Below, in pieces: positions 1 to 6,178 of a stretch of DNA of 10,608 nucleotides (position 1 is its first letter; every line of letters begins with the position of its first letter). Origin of the DNA: JBAXRT01 sp037131065 (lineage in GTDB: Bacteria > Bacteroidota > Bacteroidia > Bacteroidales > FEN-979). The translations under genes and the position numbers were made by a program. The stretch is from assembly GCA_037131065.1 (NCBI GenBank), contig JBAXRT010000107.1:1-10608 (forward strand). The letters are read 5' to 3'. Below the pieces are notes generated by a model. The model did not search any database and was not told the origin of the DNA. It worked only from the letters and a program-made list of their open reading frames with translations.

Positions 1-1
1 T

Positions 2-133
2 TATTCCATCATGATCACTGACGGCTCGGTGAAACCGATGAACCTTTTCTCAGTCAGGACCATCCTTATTTTCCTTGCAACAGGTATCGTACTCGGTTTC
101 TTTTACCTTCTCAGAAAAGCCAGGAAAAGCTAA
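2..133 (+). CDS. C-terminal end of a membrane protein (partial, 5' end outside window)
   Basis: An open frame enters from the left edge and ends at TAA 131-133, giving about 43 residues. The last roughly 30 residues contain one hydrophobic stretch (Ile-Leu-Ile-Phe-Leu-Ala through Phe-Phe-Tyr-Leu-Leu) followed by a positively charged tail (RKARKS). This is the usual look of a C-terminal transmembrane helix with a cytoplasmic basic anchor. The gene converges on the minus-strand peptidase gene with only 16 nt between the two stops, and I see no clear terminator hairpin there. The family cannot be named from so short a piece. The frame is supported mainly by the coherent TM-plus-basic pattern and by its position immediately before the convergent gene. 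Confidence 0.5.
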   Translation, partial: YSIMITDGSVKPMNLFSVRTILIFLATGIVLGFFYLLRKARKS

Positions 134-149
134 TTTTTATTCTCCGGAA

Positions 150-998
150 TTAGTTGTCTCTGATCACCACCCTGCCGGTATAGTATGTGTTGCCTTGTGT
201 CAGCCTGATCAAATAGATCCCGGCCGGAAGGTTGTCGCGATCGAAATCAACCGTTTTTCCGGTGACACTTTTAACTTGTCTTACCTGCTGCCCCTGAGAG
301 TTATATACGGCCAGGCATGCGTCTTTGAGGATGGTCCCGGTTTGAAGTGTGGTCACTGAACAAAATGGATTGGGATGAAAGGAAAGAGCATCTTTATTGA
401 CGGGCTCATCTATTCCAACATTACTGGTAATCCGGTTCGTACCATACCAATACCCAGGATATTCGGGGTTCAGCAGATCACTATACTTCTTTATATGGAA
501 TCCTTCAACCGAATTGGGATCCATATAGTAGATGTTGTCTCCGCTTATACCATGCCCGACAACAAAGTGCCCTACTGGAGCACCTTTCCACTTCAAAAGG
601 ATAACGAACAGCCTGTTTTTCTGAATATCCGATGTGATTTCTTCAAGGGTTGAAGGCAAACCACCCTGGTTCTGAAGGTTCCCGAAGTGAATCAGAATTT
701 CCTGGATGCTGCCGGCACGACCGAAATTGTAATTCCCATCCTTATTATTACAGCCCTGGTTTGGGTCCTGACAACAATCGACTTCGCCATAAGTTGGAAA
801 TGCGACAGTTCTTGTCCATTCGGCTATTTCGCATTGTAGTTTTACAAACTTGTAATAATCGAGAATCGCTTTGGAGCTTGCCGCCCAGCACCAATTGGTC
901 TGTTCCTGTTTCGTTTGACTGATTGGTAATACCTGCTGGGCCTGGGCTGAAAGATAAATACAGGCTTGTACGGCTAGTAACAGAATTATTTTTTTCAT
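150..998 (-). CDS. Secreted papain-fold cysteine peptidase with T9SS type A sorting domain
   Basis: This is a predicted secreted protease of 282 aa. Residues 1-20 form a Sec signal peptide (MKK, hydrophobic core, then SAQA before the mature QQ). The catalytic region carries the motif Q33-T-N-W-C37-W-A-A-S, typical of C39/C70-like (AvrRpt2-type) papain-fold peptidases, with candidate catalytic His144 (VGHFVVGHG) and Asp160 (YYMDPNS). C56, C75, C76 and C83 could form disulfides. Residues about 203-282 are a T9SS type A sorting domain: FHPNPF near its start and LPAGIYLIRL near its end. Such domains direct export across the outer membrane in Bacteroidota and are usually cleaved. The frame stays open to an ATG at 1040, but that start would overlap the upstream gene and precede the signal peptide, so the ATG at 996-998 is preferred. 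It lies 22 nt downstream of the secreted-protein gene, probably in the same transcript. The substrate is unknown. Confidence 0.85.
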   Translation of the reverse strand: MKKIILLLAVQACIYLSAQAQQVLPISQTKQEQTNWCWAASSKAILDYYKFVKLQCEIAEWTRTVAFPTYGEVDCCQDPNQGCNNKDGNYNFGRAGSIQEILIHFGNLQNQGGLPSTLEEITSDIQKNRLFVILLKWKGAPVGHFVVGHGISGDNIYYMDPNSVEGFHIKKYSDLLNPEYPGYWYGTNRITSNVGIDEPVNKDALSFHPNPFCSVTTLQTGTILKDACLAVYNSQGQQVRQVKSVTGKTVDFDRDNLPAGIYLIRLTQGNTYYTGRVVIRDN

Positions 999-1020
999 AG
1001 GGGTATGAATTTGGCCTTTA

Positions 1021-1656
1021 TTATTTTGTATCGTTTCCAAGGTTGACCATGTTCATGGTCTCCTGATAAAAACCGGCTATGCTTGTCTTCACAAGTATTC
1101 CCTCATTCACTTCATAAACCGGCTGGAGAGAAGCGGTGTTGATTTCAATATAACCATTATCCCTGTTCTCACCACTTAAAGCAGCGAAATCTGCAGTGAT
1201 AAAATACTGTTCCAAATAAGTGTTCCGGATCAGGACACGCTCGTTGGTTTTATCGGGCAATAATGTCTCAAACTCCTGAATTTTACTGGCAAGAACACTC
1301 CCCCCCAAACCAACAACCTCCGCTTTCCCCTGACGGATCCGAACAGTAAGTAAGGTCTGATAGACGCCATCAACGGAAACCGGTACTCTCCATTCATTGC
1401 CGGAAAAGAATTCCAATTGATTGTTCCTGACTGAAACATAATAGGTTTGATAGGGTTCCCCAATAATTATTTTTGAGAAATCACTTCTGCTCCCAAAACC
1501 ATAATCATTTTCACTTCCAACCGGAATCAGCTCCAGGAAATACATGGCTTTCGCTATTGCCGCTTCTTTAACCAGTAAAACCTGATTATCATTTTGGGCG
1601 GATAGGTTTAGCGAAATGAATACGACGAATAACAGGTAAATAGTTTTGGTTTTCAT
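1021..1656 (-). CDS. Secreted protein of unknown function, paired with the cysteine peptidase
   Basis: The protein has 211 aa and begins with a clear Sec signal peptide (MKTKTIYLLFVVFISLNLSAQ, cleavage after SAQ), so it is periplasmic or extracellular. There is no lipobox Cys and no second membrane segment. The mature part looks like a small alpha/beta domain: an N-terminal helix (KEAAIAKAMYFLEL), a Gly/Ser-rich turn (GFGSRSDF), then alternating beta-type segments. It has no C-terminal sorting domain. I recognise no catalytic motif and cannot name the family. It is the first gene of an apparent two-gene unit with the T9SS-tailed cysteine peptidase 22 nt downstream. A role as inhibitor, propeptide-like chaperone or partner of that peptidase is possible, but this rests on context only. 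Confidence 0.75.
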   Translation of the reverse strand: MKTKTIYLLFVVFISLNLSAQNDNQVLLVKEAAIAKAMYFLELIPVGSENDYGFGSRSDFSKIIIGEPYQTYYVSVRNNQLEFFSGNEWRVPVSVDGVYQTLLTVRIRQGKAEVVGLGGSVLASKIQEFETLLPDKTNERVLIRNTYLEQYFITADFAALSGENRDNGYIEINTASLQPVYEVNEGILVKTSIAGFYQETMNMVNLGNDTK

Positions 1657-1962
1657 GTGTTAAAAATTTGATTTTTAATGGTCACATGGAATATCCATTA
1701 TTATCATTCGTGGTTTGCATGAACGATGTTTGTATGGATAATTCATGGTGTTATGTGTCTTGATGTTTTTTATCGGGATGAACAAAAATCCAATTTGCAG
1801 GCTGAAAGAAAAATCACCTAATCTTTCTAAATACAACCAAATGTACGAATAGTTGGGGTAGAAATGGAAAAATTGAAATTTATTTTTCCTACCATTTTAA
1901 CGGTGTCCTGATCTTTCCGGGTATTCCGGTTCTTGATTTTGTCCTGATTTCGGTGTGAAAGA
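1657..1962. other. Gene-free AT-rich intergenic stretch
   Basis: No convincing gene is seen here. This is the upstream region of the minus-strand secreted-protein gene. The best minus-strand promoter candidate is TAcaTTTG (plus-strand 1838-1845), but it lacks a TTTG box at the usual distance and would give a leader of about 175 nt, so it is weak. Short imperfect inverted repeats occur, for example an ATGGA/TCCAT stem near 1686-1698 and CATGAA/TTCATG around 1718-1749. An open frame on the minus strand (1827-2012) has no recognisable protein features and runs through the terminator hairpin, so it is not called. Confidence 0.5.
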
Positions 1963-1998
1963 AAAAACCACCTGCGAAATTCATCGTAAGTGGTTTTT
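1963..1998 (-). terminator. Rho-independent-type terminator downstream of tRNA-Arg
   Basis: An inverted repeat pairs 1963-1973 with 1988-1998. On the minus strand it reads AAAAACCACTT, a 14-nt loop, AGGTGGTTTTT: an 11-bp stem with one G-U pair. It continues into a T-rich tail (TTTTTTCTTTC). It lies 57-92 nt downstream of the tRNA-Arg 3' end and would terminate that transcript. T tracts occur on both sides, so it could also act in the other direction. Confidence 0.6.
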
Positions 1999-2000
1999 CT

Positions 2001-2020
2001 CTTGTGACCCATGAAGGATT
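2001..2020 (-). repeat. Partial copy of the tRNA-Arg 3' end (direct repeat)
   Basis: The plus-strand 20-mer at 2001-2020 matches 2051-2070 (the tRNA 3' end plus flank) at 17 of 20 positions, including ten identical bases at its left end (CTTGTGACCC). The offset is exactly 50 nt. The repeat covers the acceptor 3' strand and part of the T arm. The rest of a tRNA cannot be built around 2001-2020, so it is a fragment only. It may be a remnant of a former tandem tRNA or of an integration event at the tRNA 3' end. No integrase is in the window. Confidence 0.45.
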
Positions 2021-2054
2021 ACTCAGGGTAAGACCGTACTTTTACTTTTCCTTG

Positions 2055-2128
2055 TGACCCCGGAGGGATTCAAACCCCCAACCTTCTGATCCGTAGTCAG
2101 ATGCTCTATTCAGTTGAGCTACGAGGCC
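2055..2128 (-). tRNA. tRNA-Arg (anticodon ACG)
   Basis: A 74-nt cloverleaf folds on the minus strand. The acceptor stem is GGCCTCG/CGGGGTC (7 bp, two G-U pairs). The D arm stem is GCTC/GAGC. The anticodon stem is TCTGA/TCAGA around the loop CTACGGA, giving anticodon ACG for CGN arginine codons, where A34 is normally deaminated to inosine. The variable loop is AGGTT, the T stem is GGGGG/CCCTC with loop TTTGAAT, and the discriminator is A. The 3' CCA is not encoded (ACAAG follows), so it would be added by the CCA-adding enzyme. The T loop has TTTGAAT in place of the common TTCGAAT. A promoter lies directly upstream and a hairpin terminator downstream. Confidence 0.93.
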
Positions 2129-2145
2129 ATGTGCTTTTGCGGCTG

Positions 2146-2175
2146 CAAAGATAATCTATTTTTGTTTTTCTCAAA
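2146..2175 (-). promoter_or_regulatory. Bacteroidota-type promoter for tRNA-Arg
   Basis: On the minus strand, TTTG (plus 2172-2175) is followed after exactly 18 nt by TATCTTTG (plus 2146-2153). This fits the Bacteroidota consensus TTTG...TAnnTTTG for the main sigma factor. The tRNA 5' end at 2128 begins 17 nt beyond the -7 box, giving a short leader. It is divergent from the ammonia-lyase promoter; the two share roughly 50 bp. Confidence 0.65.
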
Positions 2176-2190
2176 TGTTGGAAAAGTTTT

Positions 2191-2198
2191 TACCTTTG
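2191..2198 (+). promoter_or_regulatory. Probable -7 element for the biosynthetic operon (before the ammonia-lyase)
   Basis: TACCTTTG followed by C matches the Bacteroidota -7 box TAnnTTTG. No well-spaced -33 TTTG is present: TTTG at 2161-2164 is 26 nt away and TTGG at 2178 is too close. The promoter may therefore be weak or activator-dependent. Transcription would begin near 2203-2206, leaving a leader of about 60 nt. Confidence 0.45.
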
Positions 2199-2207
2199 CA
2201 GATTAAT

Positions 2208-2231
2208 CCGGCCGGAGCGACAGAATGTCGC
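2208..2231 (+). promoter_or_regulatory. Leader palindrome and small stem-loop upstream of the ammonia-lyase
   Basis: The predicted 5' leader holds the perfect palindrome CCGGCCGG (2208-2215), then a 6-bp stem-loop GCGACA-GAA-TGTCGC (2217-2231). This is the only GC-rich structured element in an otherwise AT-rich leader, about 30 nt before the start codon. It could be an operator or an RNA-stabilising 5' hairpin. It does not resemble a riboswitch I know. Confidence 0.3.
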
Positions 2232-2263
2232 AAGACCCTAATAATTAAAGTAATACAACTGAA

Positions 2264-3817
2264 ATGATCGTAATTGGAAGTCGCAAACTCACGGTAGGTG
2301 ATTTCTTCAAGGTGCTTTTTGAAGGCGAAAAGATTGACATCGATATTGAGGCCCGTCAGAAGGTTGAAGAGGACTTTGAGTTTCTGAAAGAGTTTGCAAA
2401 AGGGAAAGTCATTTATGGAATTAACACCGGCCTGGGTCCTATGGCCCAGTTCAAGATCAACAACAACAAGGAGCTTGAACTTCAGTTTAACCTGATCAGG
2501 AGTCATGCAGCCGGTTGCGGCGCACCCCTGCCCGATATCTGTTCCAAAGCGACAATGCTTGCCCGCCTTAACACCCTGGTACAAGCCAAATCCGGAATCC
2601 ACCCTGAAGTTGTTGAATTACTCAAGGAACTTATCAACCGCGATATATATCCCTATATTCCCGAACACGGCGGCGTTGGAGCCAGCGGCGACCTTGTCCA
2701 GCTGGCCCACCTTGCACTGGCCCTGATCGGTGAAGGGGAGGTTTCCTATAAAGGGGCACTTCGCCCTACCAAAGAGGTTTTTGAGGAGGAAAAGCTCTCC
2801 CCCATCCGGATGCATATCCGCGAAGGTCTCGGGCTCATCAACGGTACCTCCGCTATGACCGGTATCGGGATGATCAACAGTATTCATGCCAGGAACCTGA
2901 CCGACTGGTCGATCCTTGCTTCTGCCATGATCACCGAGATCGTTGAATCCTACGACGACCACTTTTCCGACGGACTGAACCGTGCCAAATCGCACCACGG
3001 CCAGCGGCAGGTTGCACGCACCATGAAATCGATCCTGAAGGACAGCCGCCTGATCCGTAGGAGGGCTGATCATCTTTACAACAACGATAAAACCATCGAT
3101 GTTGATGTTTTCAAACATAAGGTACAGGAGTATTACTCGCTTCGCTGTGTTCCGCAGGTGCTGGGGCCAATCCTCGACTCTATCCTCTATACCTCCCATG
3201 TTCTGATGAACGAGGTAAATTCGACGAGCGACAATCCCATCATCGACGGAGAACACCACAACGTATACCATGGCGGCAATTTCCACGGCGACTACGTTGC
3301 CCTCGAAATGGACAAACTGAAGATCGGGATCACCAAACTATCGATGCTCGCCGAACGCCAGCTTAACTACCTGATGAACCCGAAACTGAATGAAAAGCTC
3401 CCGCCCTTCATCAATTTGGGGAAACTGGGACTGAACCTGGGTATGCAGGGGGTGCAGTTCACCGCCGTTTCGACTGTGGCTGAAAACCAGACCCTCTCCT
3501 TCCCGATGTATATCCACAGTATTACCAACAACAACGATAACCAGGACATCGTGAGCATGGGAACGAATGCCGCCCTTATGACAAAAAAGGTGATCGACAA
3601 TACTTACCAGGTCCTGGCCATCGAAATGATCTCGATCCTTCAGGCCATCGATTTCCTCGATATCAGGGATCGTCTTTCATCTTATTCAAGGAGCAAATAC
3701 GAAGACCTCCGGCGGATCGTTCCGAAATTCACCGAGGATACGGTGAAATACCTGGATATCCGTAACATTGAGCAGTATATTATGGAGAATAAACTGCAGT
3801 TTGCGGTTGAAGAATAA
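2264..3817 (+). CDS. Aromatic amino acid ammonia-lyase (HAL/TAL family, probably tyrosine ammonia-lyase)
   Basis: This 517-aa member of the MIO-dependent ammonia-lyase family eliminates ammonia from an aromatic amino acid. The Ala140-Ser141-Gly142 triad that cyclises to the MIO cofactor lies in GGVGASGDLVQLAH. Other family residues are Tyr51 (YGINTG), Asn193 (LINGTS), Tyr290/Tyr291, Arg294 (YYSLRCVPQ) and Asn324 (SDNP). Substrate clues are mixed. Ser80-His81 (IRSHAAG) matches histidine lyases, but Gln427 (DNQDIVSMG) replaces the Glu typical of HAL and matches PAL/TAL enzymes. The same combination occurs, from memory, in the F. johnsoniae tyrosine ammonia-lyase, which this protein closely resembles. 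No hut genes (urocanase, imidazolonepropionase) adjoin. It heads a fatty-acid-type operon, as in flexirubin loci, so supply of 4-coumarate as an aryl starter is the likeliest role. Only one ATG suits the start; the next gene follows after 32 nt. Confidence 0.9.
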   Translation: MIVIGSRKLTVGDFFKVLFEGEKIDIDIEARQKVEEDFEFLKEFAKGKVIYGINTGLGPMAQFKINNNKELELQFNLIRSHAAGCGAPLPDICSKATMLARLNTLVQAKSGIHPEVVELLKELINRDIYPYIPEHGGVGASGDLVQLAHLALALIGEGEVSYKGALRPTKEVFEEEKLSPIRMHIREGLGLINGTSAMTGIGMINSIHARNLTDWSILASAMITEIVESYDDHFSDGLNRAKSHHGQRQVARTMKSILKDSRLIRRRADHLYNNDKTIDVDVFKHKVQEYYSLRCVPQVLGPILDSILYTSHVLMNEVNSTSDNPIIDGEHHNVYHGGNFHGDYVALEMDKLKIGITKLSMLAERQLNYLMNPKLNEKLPPFINLGKLGLNLGMQGVQFTAVSTVAENQTLSFPMYIHSITNNNDNQDIVSMGTNAALMTKKVIDNTYQVLAIEMISILQAIDFLDIRDRLSSYSRSKYEDLRRIVPKFTEDTVKYLDIRNIEQYIMENKLQFAVEE

Positions 3818-3849
3818 TATTCCTTTCCAGAACATCTAATTACAATCGG

Positions 3850-4578
3850 ATGAAATATGCATTAGTGACCGGTGGTTCGCGTGGTATCGGGCGATCTGTA
3901 TCCCTTTCTCTCGCCTCGTCGGGCTATTATATCCTGATAAATTTCCTTTCAAACCAGTCCGAAGCCGAAAACACACTGTCGCAAGTCAGGGAGCATGGAG
4001 GTGACGGCGAATTGATCCGGTTTGATGTCGCCAGCCAGACCGAGGTCGAATCCTCGCTTACAGGCTGGCAGGAAAAGAACCCTGGGAAGTACATCCAGGT
4101 CCTGGTGAACAACGCGGGAATCCGGAAAGATGCACTCATCATGTGGATGAAGAACGAGGAGTGGAACGATGTGATCAACACCAACCTGAACAGCTTTCTT
4201 TTTGTCACCCGGTTTCTGATTAAGGATATGCTTATCAACAAATTCGGCAGGATCATCAACATTGTCTCACTGTCGGGTCTGAAAGGTTTGCCGGGACAGG
4301 CAAACTATTCTGCCGCCAAGGCGGGTGTGATCGGAGCCACCAAGGCACTCGCCCAGGAGGTTGCGAAGAAAAATGTAACTGTGAACGCCGTGGCTCCGGG
4401 GTTTATTCGTACCGATATGACCAAAGAACTGGATGAGAACCAGCTGAAAGCCATGATACCGATGGGACGCTTTGGCAAACCGGAAGAGGTGGCAGGGATC
4501 GTTACCTTCCTAGCATCGGAAAAAGCGTCTTACATAACCGGAGCGGTTATCAATGTGAATGGAGGACTGTATACTTAA
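3850..4578 (+). CDS. fabG: 3-oxoacyl-ACP reductase, FabG-like SDR
   Basis: This 242-aa classical short-chain dehydrogenase/reductase is of FabG length. It has the nucleotide-binding motif T7-GGSRGIG14, NNAG (87-90), and the catalytic tetrad Asn112, Ser140, Tyr153 and Lys157 (ANYSAAK). The PG motif (VAPGFIRTDM) and the C-terminal ITGAVINVNGG are typical of FabG. The expected reaction is NADPH-dependent reduction of 3-oxoacyl-ACP to 3-hydroxyacyl-ACP in the cytoplasm. Its place between the ammonia-lyase and the ketosynthase suggests a dedicated pathway copy (like the ketoreductases of aryl-polyene loci) rather than the housekeeping enzyme. It starts 32 nt after the lyase stop. A heptanucleotide tandem repeat directly follows its stop codon. 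Confidence 0.9.
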   Translation: MKYALVTGGSRGIGRSVSLSLASSGYYILINFLSNQSEAENTLSQVREHGGDGELIRFDVASQTEVESSLTGWQEKNPGKYIQVLVNNAGIRKDALIMWMKNEEWNDVINTNLNSFLFVTRFLIKDMLINKFGRIINIVSLSGLKGLPGQANYSAAKAGVIGATKALAQEVAKKNVTVNAVAPGFIRTDMTKELDENQLKAMIPMGRFGKPEEVAGIVTFLASEKASYITGAVINVNGGLYT

Positions 4579-4613
4579 TGACGAGTGACGAGTGACGAAT
4601 GACAAGTGATGGA
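4579..4613 (+). repeat. Heptanucleotide tandem repeat TGACGAG at the FabG/ketosynthase junction
   Basis: Directly after the FabG stop come TGACGAG (4579-4585), TGACGAG (4586-4592), TGACGAA (4593-4599) and TGACAAG (4600-4606), then a degenerate TGATGGA (4607-4613). The array fills the whole junction and its last unit contains the ATG at 4609. A change in copy number would alter spacing between two translationally adjacent genes and the sequence at the ketosynthase ribosome-binding region. Confidence 0.8.
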
Positions 4614-4617
4614 AAAT

Positions 4618-5841
4618 ATGCATAGAGTCGTTATCACCGGTATGGGTATCTATTCTGTTATCGGGAAGAATCTCGGTGAAGTGAAGGACTCTTTGTTCCA
4701 CGGAAGATCGGGTATCATCTTCGACCCCAAGCGGAAAGCCATGGGATTTCGTTCGGCTTTGACCGGCATGGTAGAAAGGCCGGTTCTGAAAGGGGTACTT
4801 GACCGCAGGTTAAGGATCGGGCTCCCGGAACAGGGGGAATATGCCTACATCGCCACCCTTGAAGCCCTAAAAACTGCAGGTATTGCCCAGCAATTTCTTG
4901 ATCAGCACGAGGTCGGAATCCTTTACGGGAATGACAGTTCTGCAGTTCCCGTGGTAGAATCGGTGGATATTCTGAGAACAAAGAAGGATACCATGATGAT
5001 CGGGTCCGGATATATCTTCCAATCGATGAACTCGACCGTCTCGATGAATCTCTCGGTGATCTTCCGGCTCAAGGGGGTCAATTTTACAGTCAGCGGCGCC
5101 TGTGCCAGCGGATCCCATGCCATAGGCATTGGGTACCTGCTCATCCGCCAGGGGCTCCAGGAGATGATCATTTGCGGAGGAGCCCAGGAGATCAATCCGG
5201 AATCAACCGCAAGCTTCGACGCACTGAATGCCTTTTCCATCCGTGAATCGGAACCACAAAAAGCATCGCGACCCTTTGACCGCGACCGCGACGGGCTTGT
5301 TCCCAGCGGAGGTGCTGCCAGCCTTATCATTGAAAGTTATGAATCAGCCATTAACCGTGGAGCAAAGATCCTGGGAGAGGTCGTCGGATATGGATTTTCA
5401 TCCAACGGAGAGCACATATCACTTCCAAACGTCGATGGTCCTGCCAGGGCGATGCACATGGCTCTGAAGGATGCAAAAATGGATGCATCCGCCATCGGCT
5501 ATGTTAATGCCCATGCAACTTCCACCCCTGCAGGCGACAGCAACGAAGCCAGGTCTATCGACCAGGTCTTCGGAAAATCGAGGCCTCTTGTAAGCAGCAC
5601 CAAATCGATGACCGGGCATGAAATGTGGATGGGAGGAGCCAGCGAGATCATCTATTCAACAATCATGATGGAACACTCCTTTGTTGCTCCGAACATCAAC
5701 CTTGAGCATCCAGATGAGGTAACTTCAAAACTGAATATCGCCACAAAAACAACTCCCCTGGAGATCAACTCTTTCCTCTCAAACTCCTTTGGATTCGGGG
5801 GGACGAACTCCGCCCTGGTCGTGCGAAAATTCATTCCCTGA
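4618..5841 (+). CDS. Beta-ketoacyl-ACP synthase, FabF (KAS II)-like
   Basis: This thiolase-fold condensing enzyme has 407 aa from this start. Its Cys-His-His triad is Cys162 (VSGACASGSHAIG), His299 (VNAHATSTPAGD) and His334 (STKSMTGHEMWMGG), with Lys329 in the last motif and a C-terminal NSFGFGGTNSAL loop. These mark a decarboxylating KAS I/II-type elongation enzyme using malonyl-ACP, not a KAS III or an inactive chain-length factor. Start choice: GTG 4606, ATG 4609 and ATG 4618 are all in frame. ATG 4618 gives MHRVVITGMG, matching the usual family N-terminus, and avoids starting inside the tandem repeat. As the only ketosynthase visible it would have to extend the chain alone or with a partner outside the window. 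Resemblance to aryl-polyene ketosynthases (GACASG rather than the common TACATG of FabF) is an impression. Confidence 0.9.
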   Translation: MHRVVITGMGIYSVIGKNLGEVKDSLFHGRSGIIFDPKRKAMGFRSALTGMVERPVLKGVLDRRLRIGLPEQGEYAYIATLEALKTAGIAQQFLDQHEVGILYGNDSSAVPVVESVDILRTKKDTMMIGSGYIFQSMNSTVSMNLSVIFRLKGVNFTVSGACASGSHAIGIGYLLIRQGLQEMIICGGAQEINPESTASFDALNAFSIRESEPQKASRPFDRDRDGLVPSGGAASLIIESYESAINRGAKILGEVVGYGFSSNGEHISLPNVDGPARAMHMALKDAKMDASAIGYVNAHATSTPAGDSNEARSIDQVFGKSRPLVSSTKSMTGHEMWMGGASEIIYSTIMMEHSFVAPNINLEHPDEVTSKLNIATKTTPLEINSFLSNSFGFGGTNSALVVRKFIP

Positions 5842-5891
5842 ACAACTATTTTTCATAGGATAGTTTAGCACAGTTATATCAAAAAAAAGAT

Positions 5892-5899
5892 TATTTTTG
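5892..5899 (+). promoter_or_regulatory. Possible internal promoter -7 element before the ACP gene
   Basis: TATTTTTG followed by CAG fits TAnnTTTG. It lies in the only sizeable gap within the operon (82 nt between ketosynthase stop and ACP start) after an A tract. No good TTTG box lies at 18-21 nt (TTTA at 5864-5867 is 24 nt away). It would start transcription about 18 nt before the ACP ATG and allow extra ACP-and-downstream expression. Confidence 0.4.
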
Positions 5900-5923
5900 C
5901 AGTGCTCTAAAAGGGAGAGTAAG

Positions 5924-6172
5924 ATGCAACGTGAGGAAATCATACGCAAAATAAACCAGCTTCTGATTGACGAGATAGAACTTGATGAATCCCAGATAAC
6001 CCCTGCTGCCAGCCTTAAAAAAGATCTCGGAATTGATTCACTGGATTTTGTTGACCTCTTCGTGATCATTGAGAACAATTTCGGCTTCAAGATGAAAGCA
6101 GAAGAGATGGCTGATGTTAAGACCCTGGCAGATTTTTATGACTATATTGTCAAAAGAATTAATCCAAACTAA
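5924..6172 (+). CDS. Acyl carrier protein
   Basis: An 82-aa ACP with the phosphopantetheine attachment site Ser39 in DLGIDSLDFVDL, preceded by an acidic helix I and followed by helix III (AEEMADVKTLADFYDYI). The expected role is to carry the starter and growing acyl chain as a thioester for the ketosynthase, ketoreductase, hotdog protein and acyltransferases of this operon. ATG 5924 is preferred over an upstream in-frame TTG at 5897 because the latter falls on the -7 box and because ATG 5924 is preceded by AGGGAGAG, an unusually good Shine-Dalgarno-like sequence for this phylum. Six nt separate its stop from the acyltransferase ATG. The Asp-Phe-Val after the DSL motif differs from the Glu-hydrophobic-Val of FAS ACPs, which fits a specialised ACP. 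Confidence 0.92.
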   Translation: MQREEIIRKINQLLIDEIELDESQITPAASLKKDLGIDSLDFVDLFVIIENNFGFKMKAEEMADVKTLADFYDYIVKRINPN

Positions 6173-6178
6173 TTATTG

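Noticed and set aside
1838..1845. TACATTTG on the minus strand as promoter of the secreted-protein/peptidase unit
   Set aside because: No TTTG box at 18-21 nt spacing and an implied leader of about 175 nt; the match may be chance in AT-rich DNA.
1827..2012. 61-codon minus-strand open frame in the intergenic region next to tRNA-Arg
   Set aside because: It starts in the tRNA fragment repeat and runs through a terminator-like hairpin, with low-complexity basic composition; no support as a gene.
2618..3286. 222-codon open frame on the minus strand inside the ammonia-lyase gene
   Set aside because: It lies wholly antisense to a gene with unmistakable family motifs and shows no recognisable domain; it is a by-product of codon usage in the real gene.
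2264..3817. Histidine catabolism (hut) role for the ammonia-lyase
   Set aside because: No urocanase, imidazolonepropionase or other hut gene is adjacent, the HAL-typical Glu is Gln427, and the neighbours are fatty-acid-type biosynthetic genes.
4579..4613. Short tandem repeat considered as a CRISPR-like array
   Set aside because: Units are 7 bp and directly adjoining with no spacers; it is a microsatellite-type repeat.
5844..5865. AACTAT/ATAGTT inverted repeat after the ketosynthase as a terminator
   Set aside because: The stem is only 6 bp and AT-rich with a 10-nt loop, and is not followed by a T tract; too weak to call.
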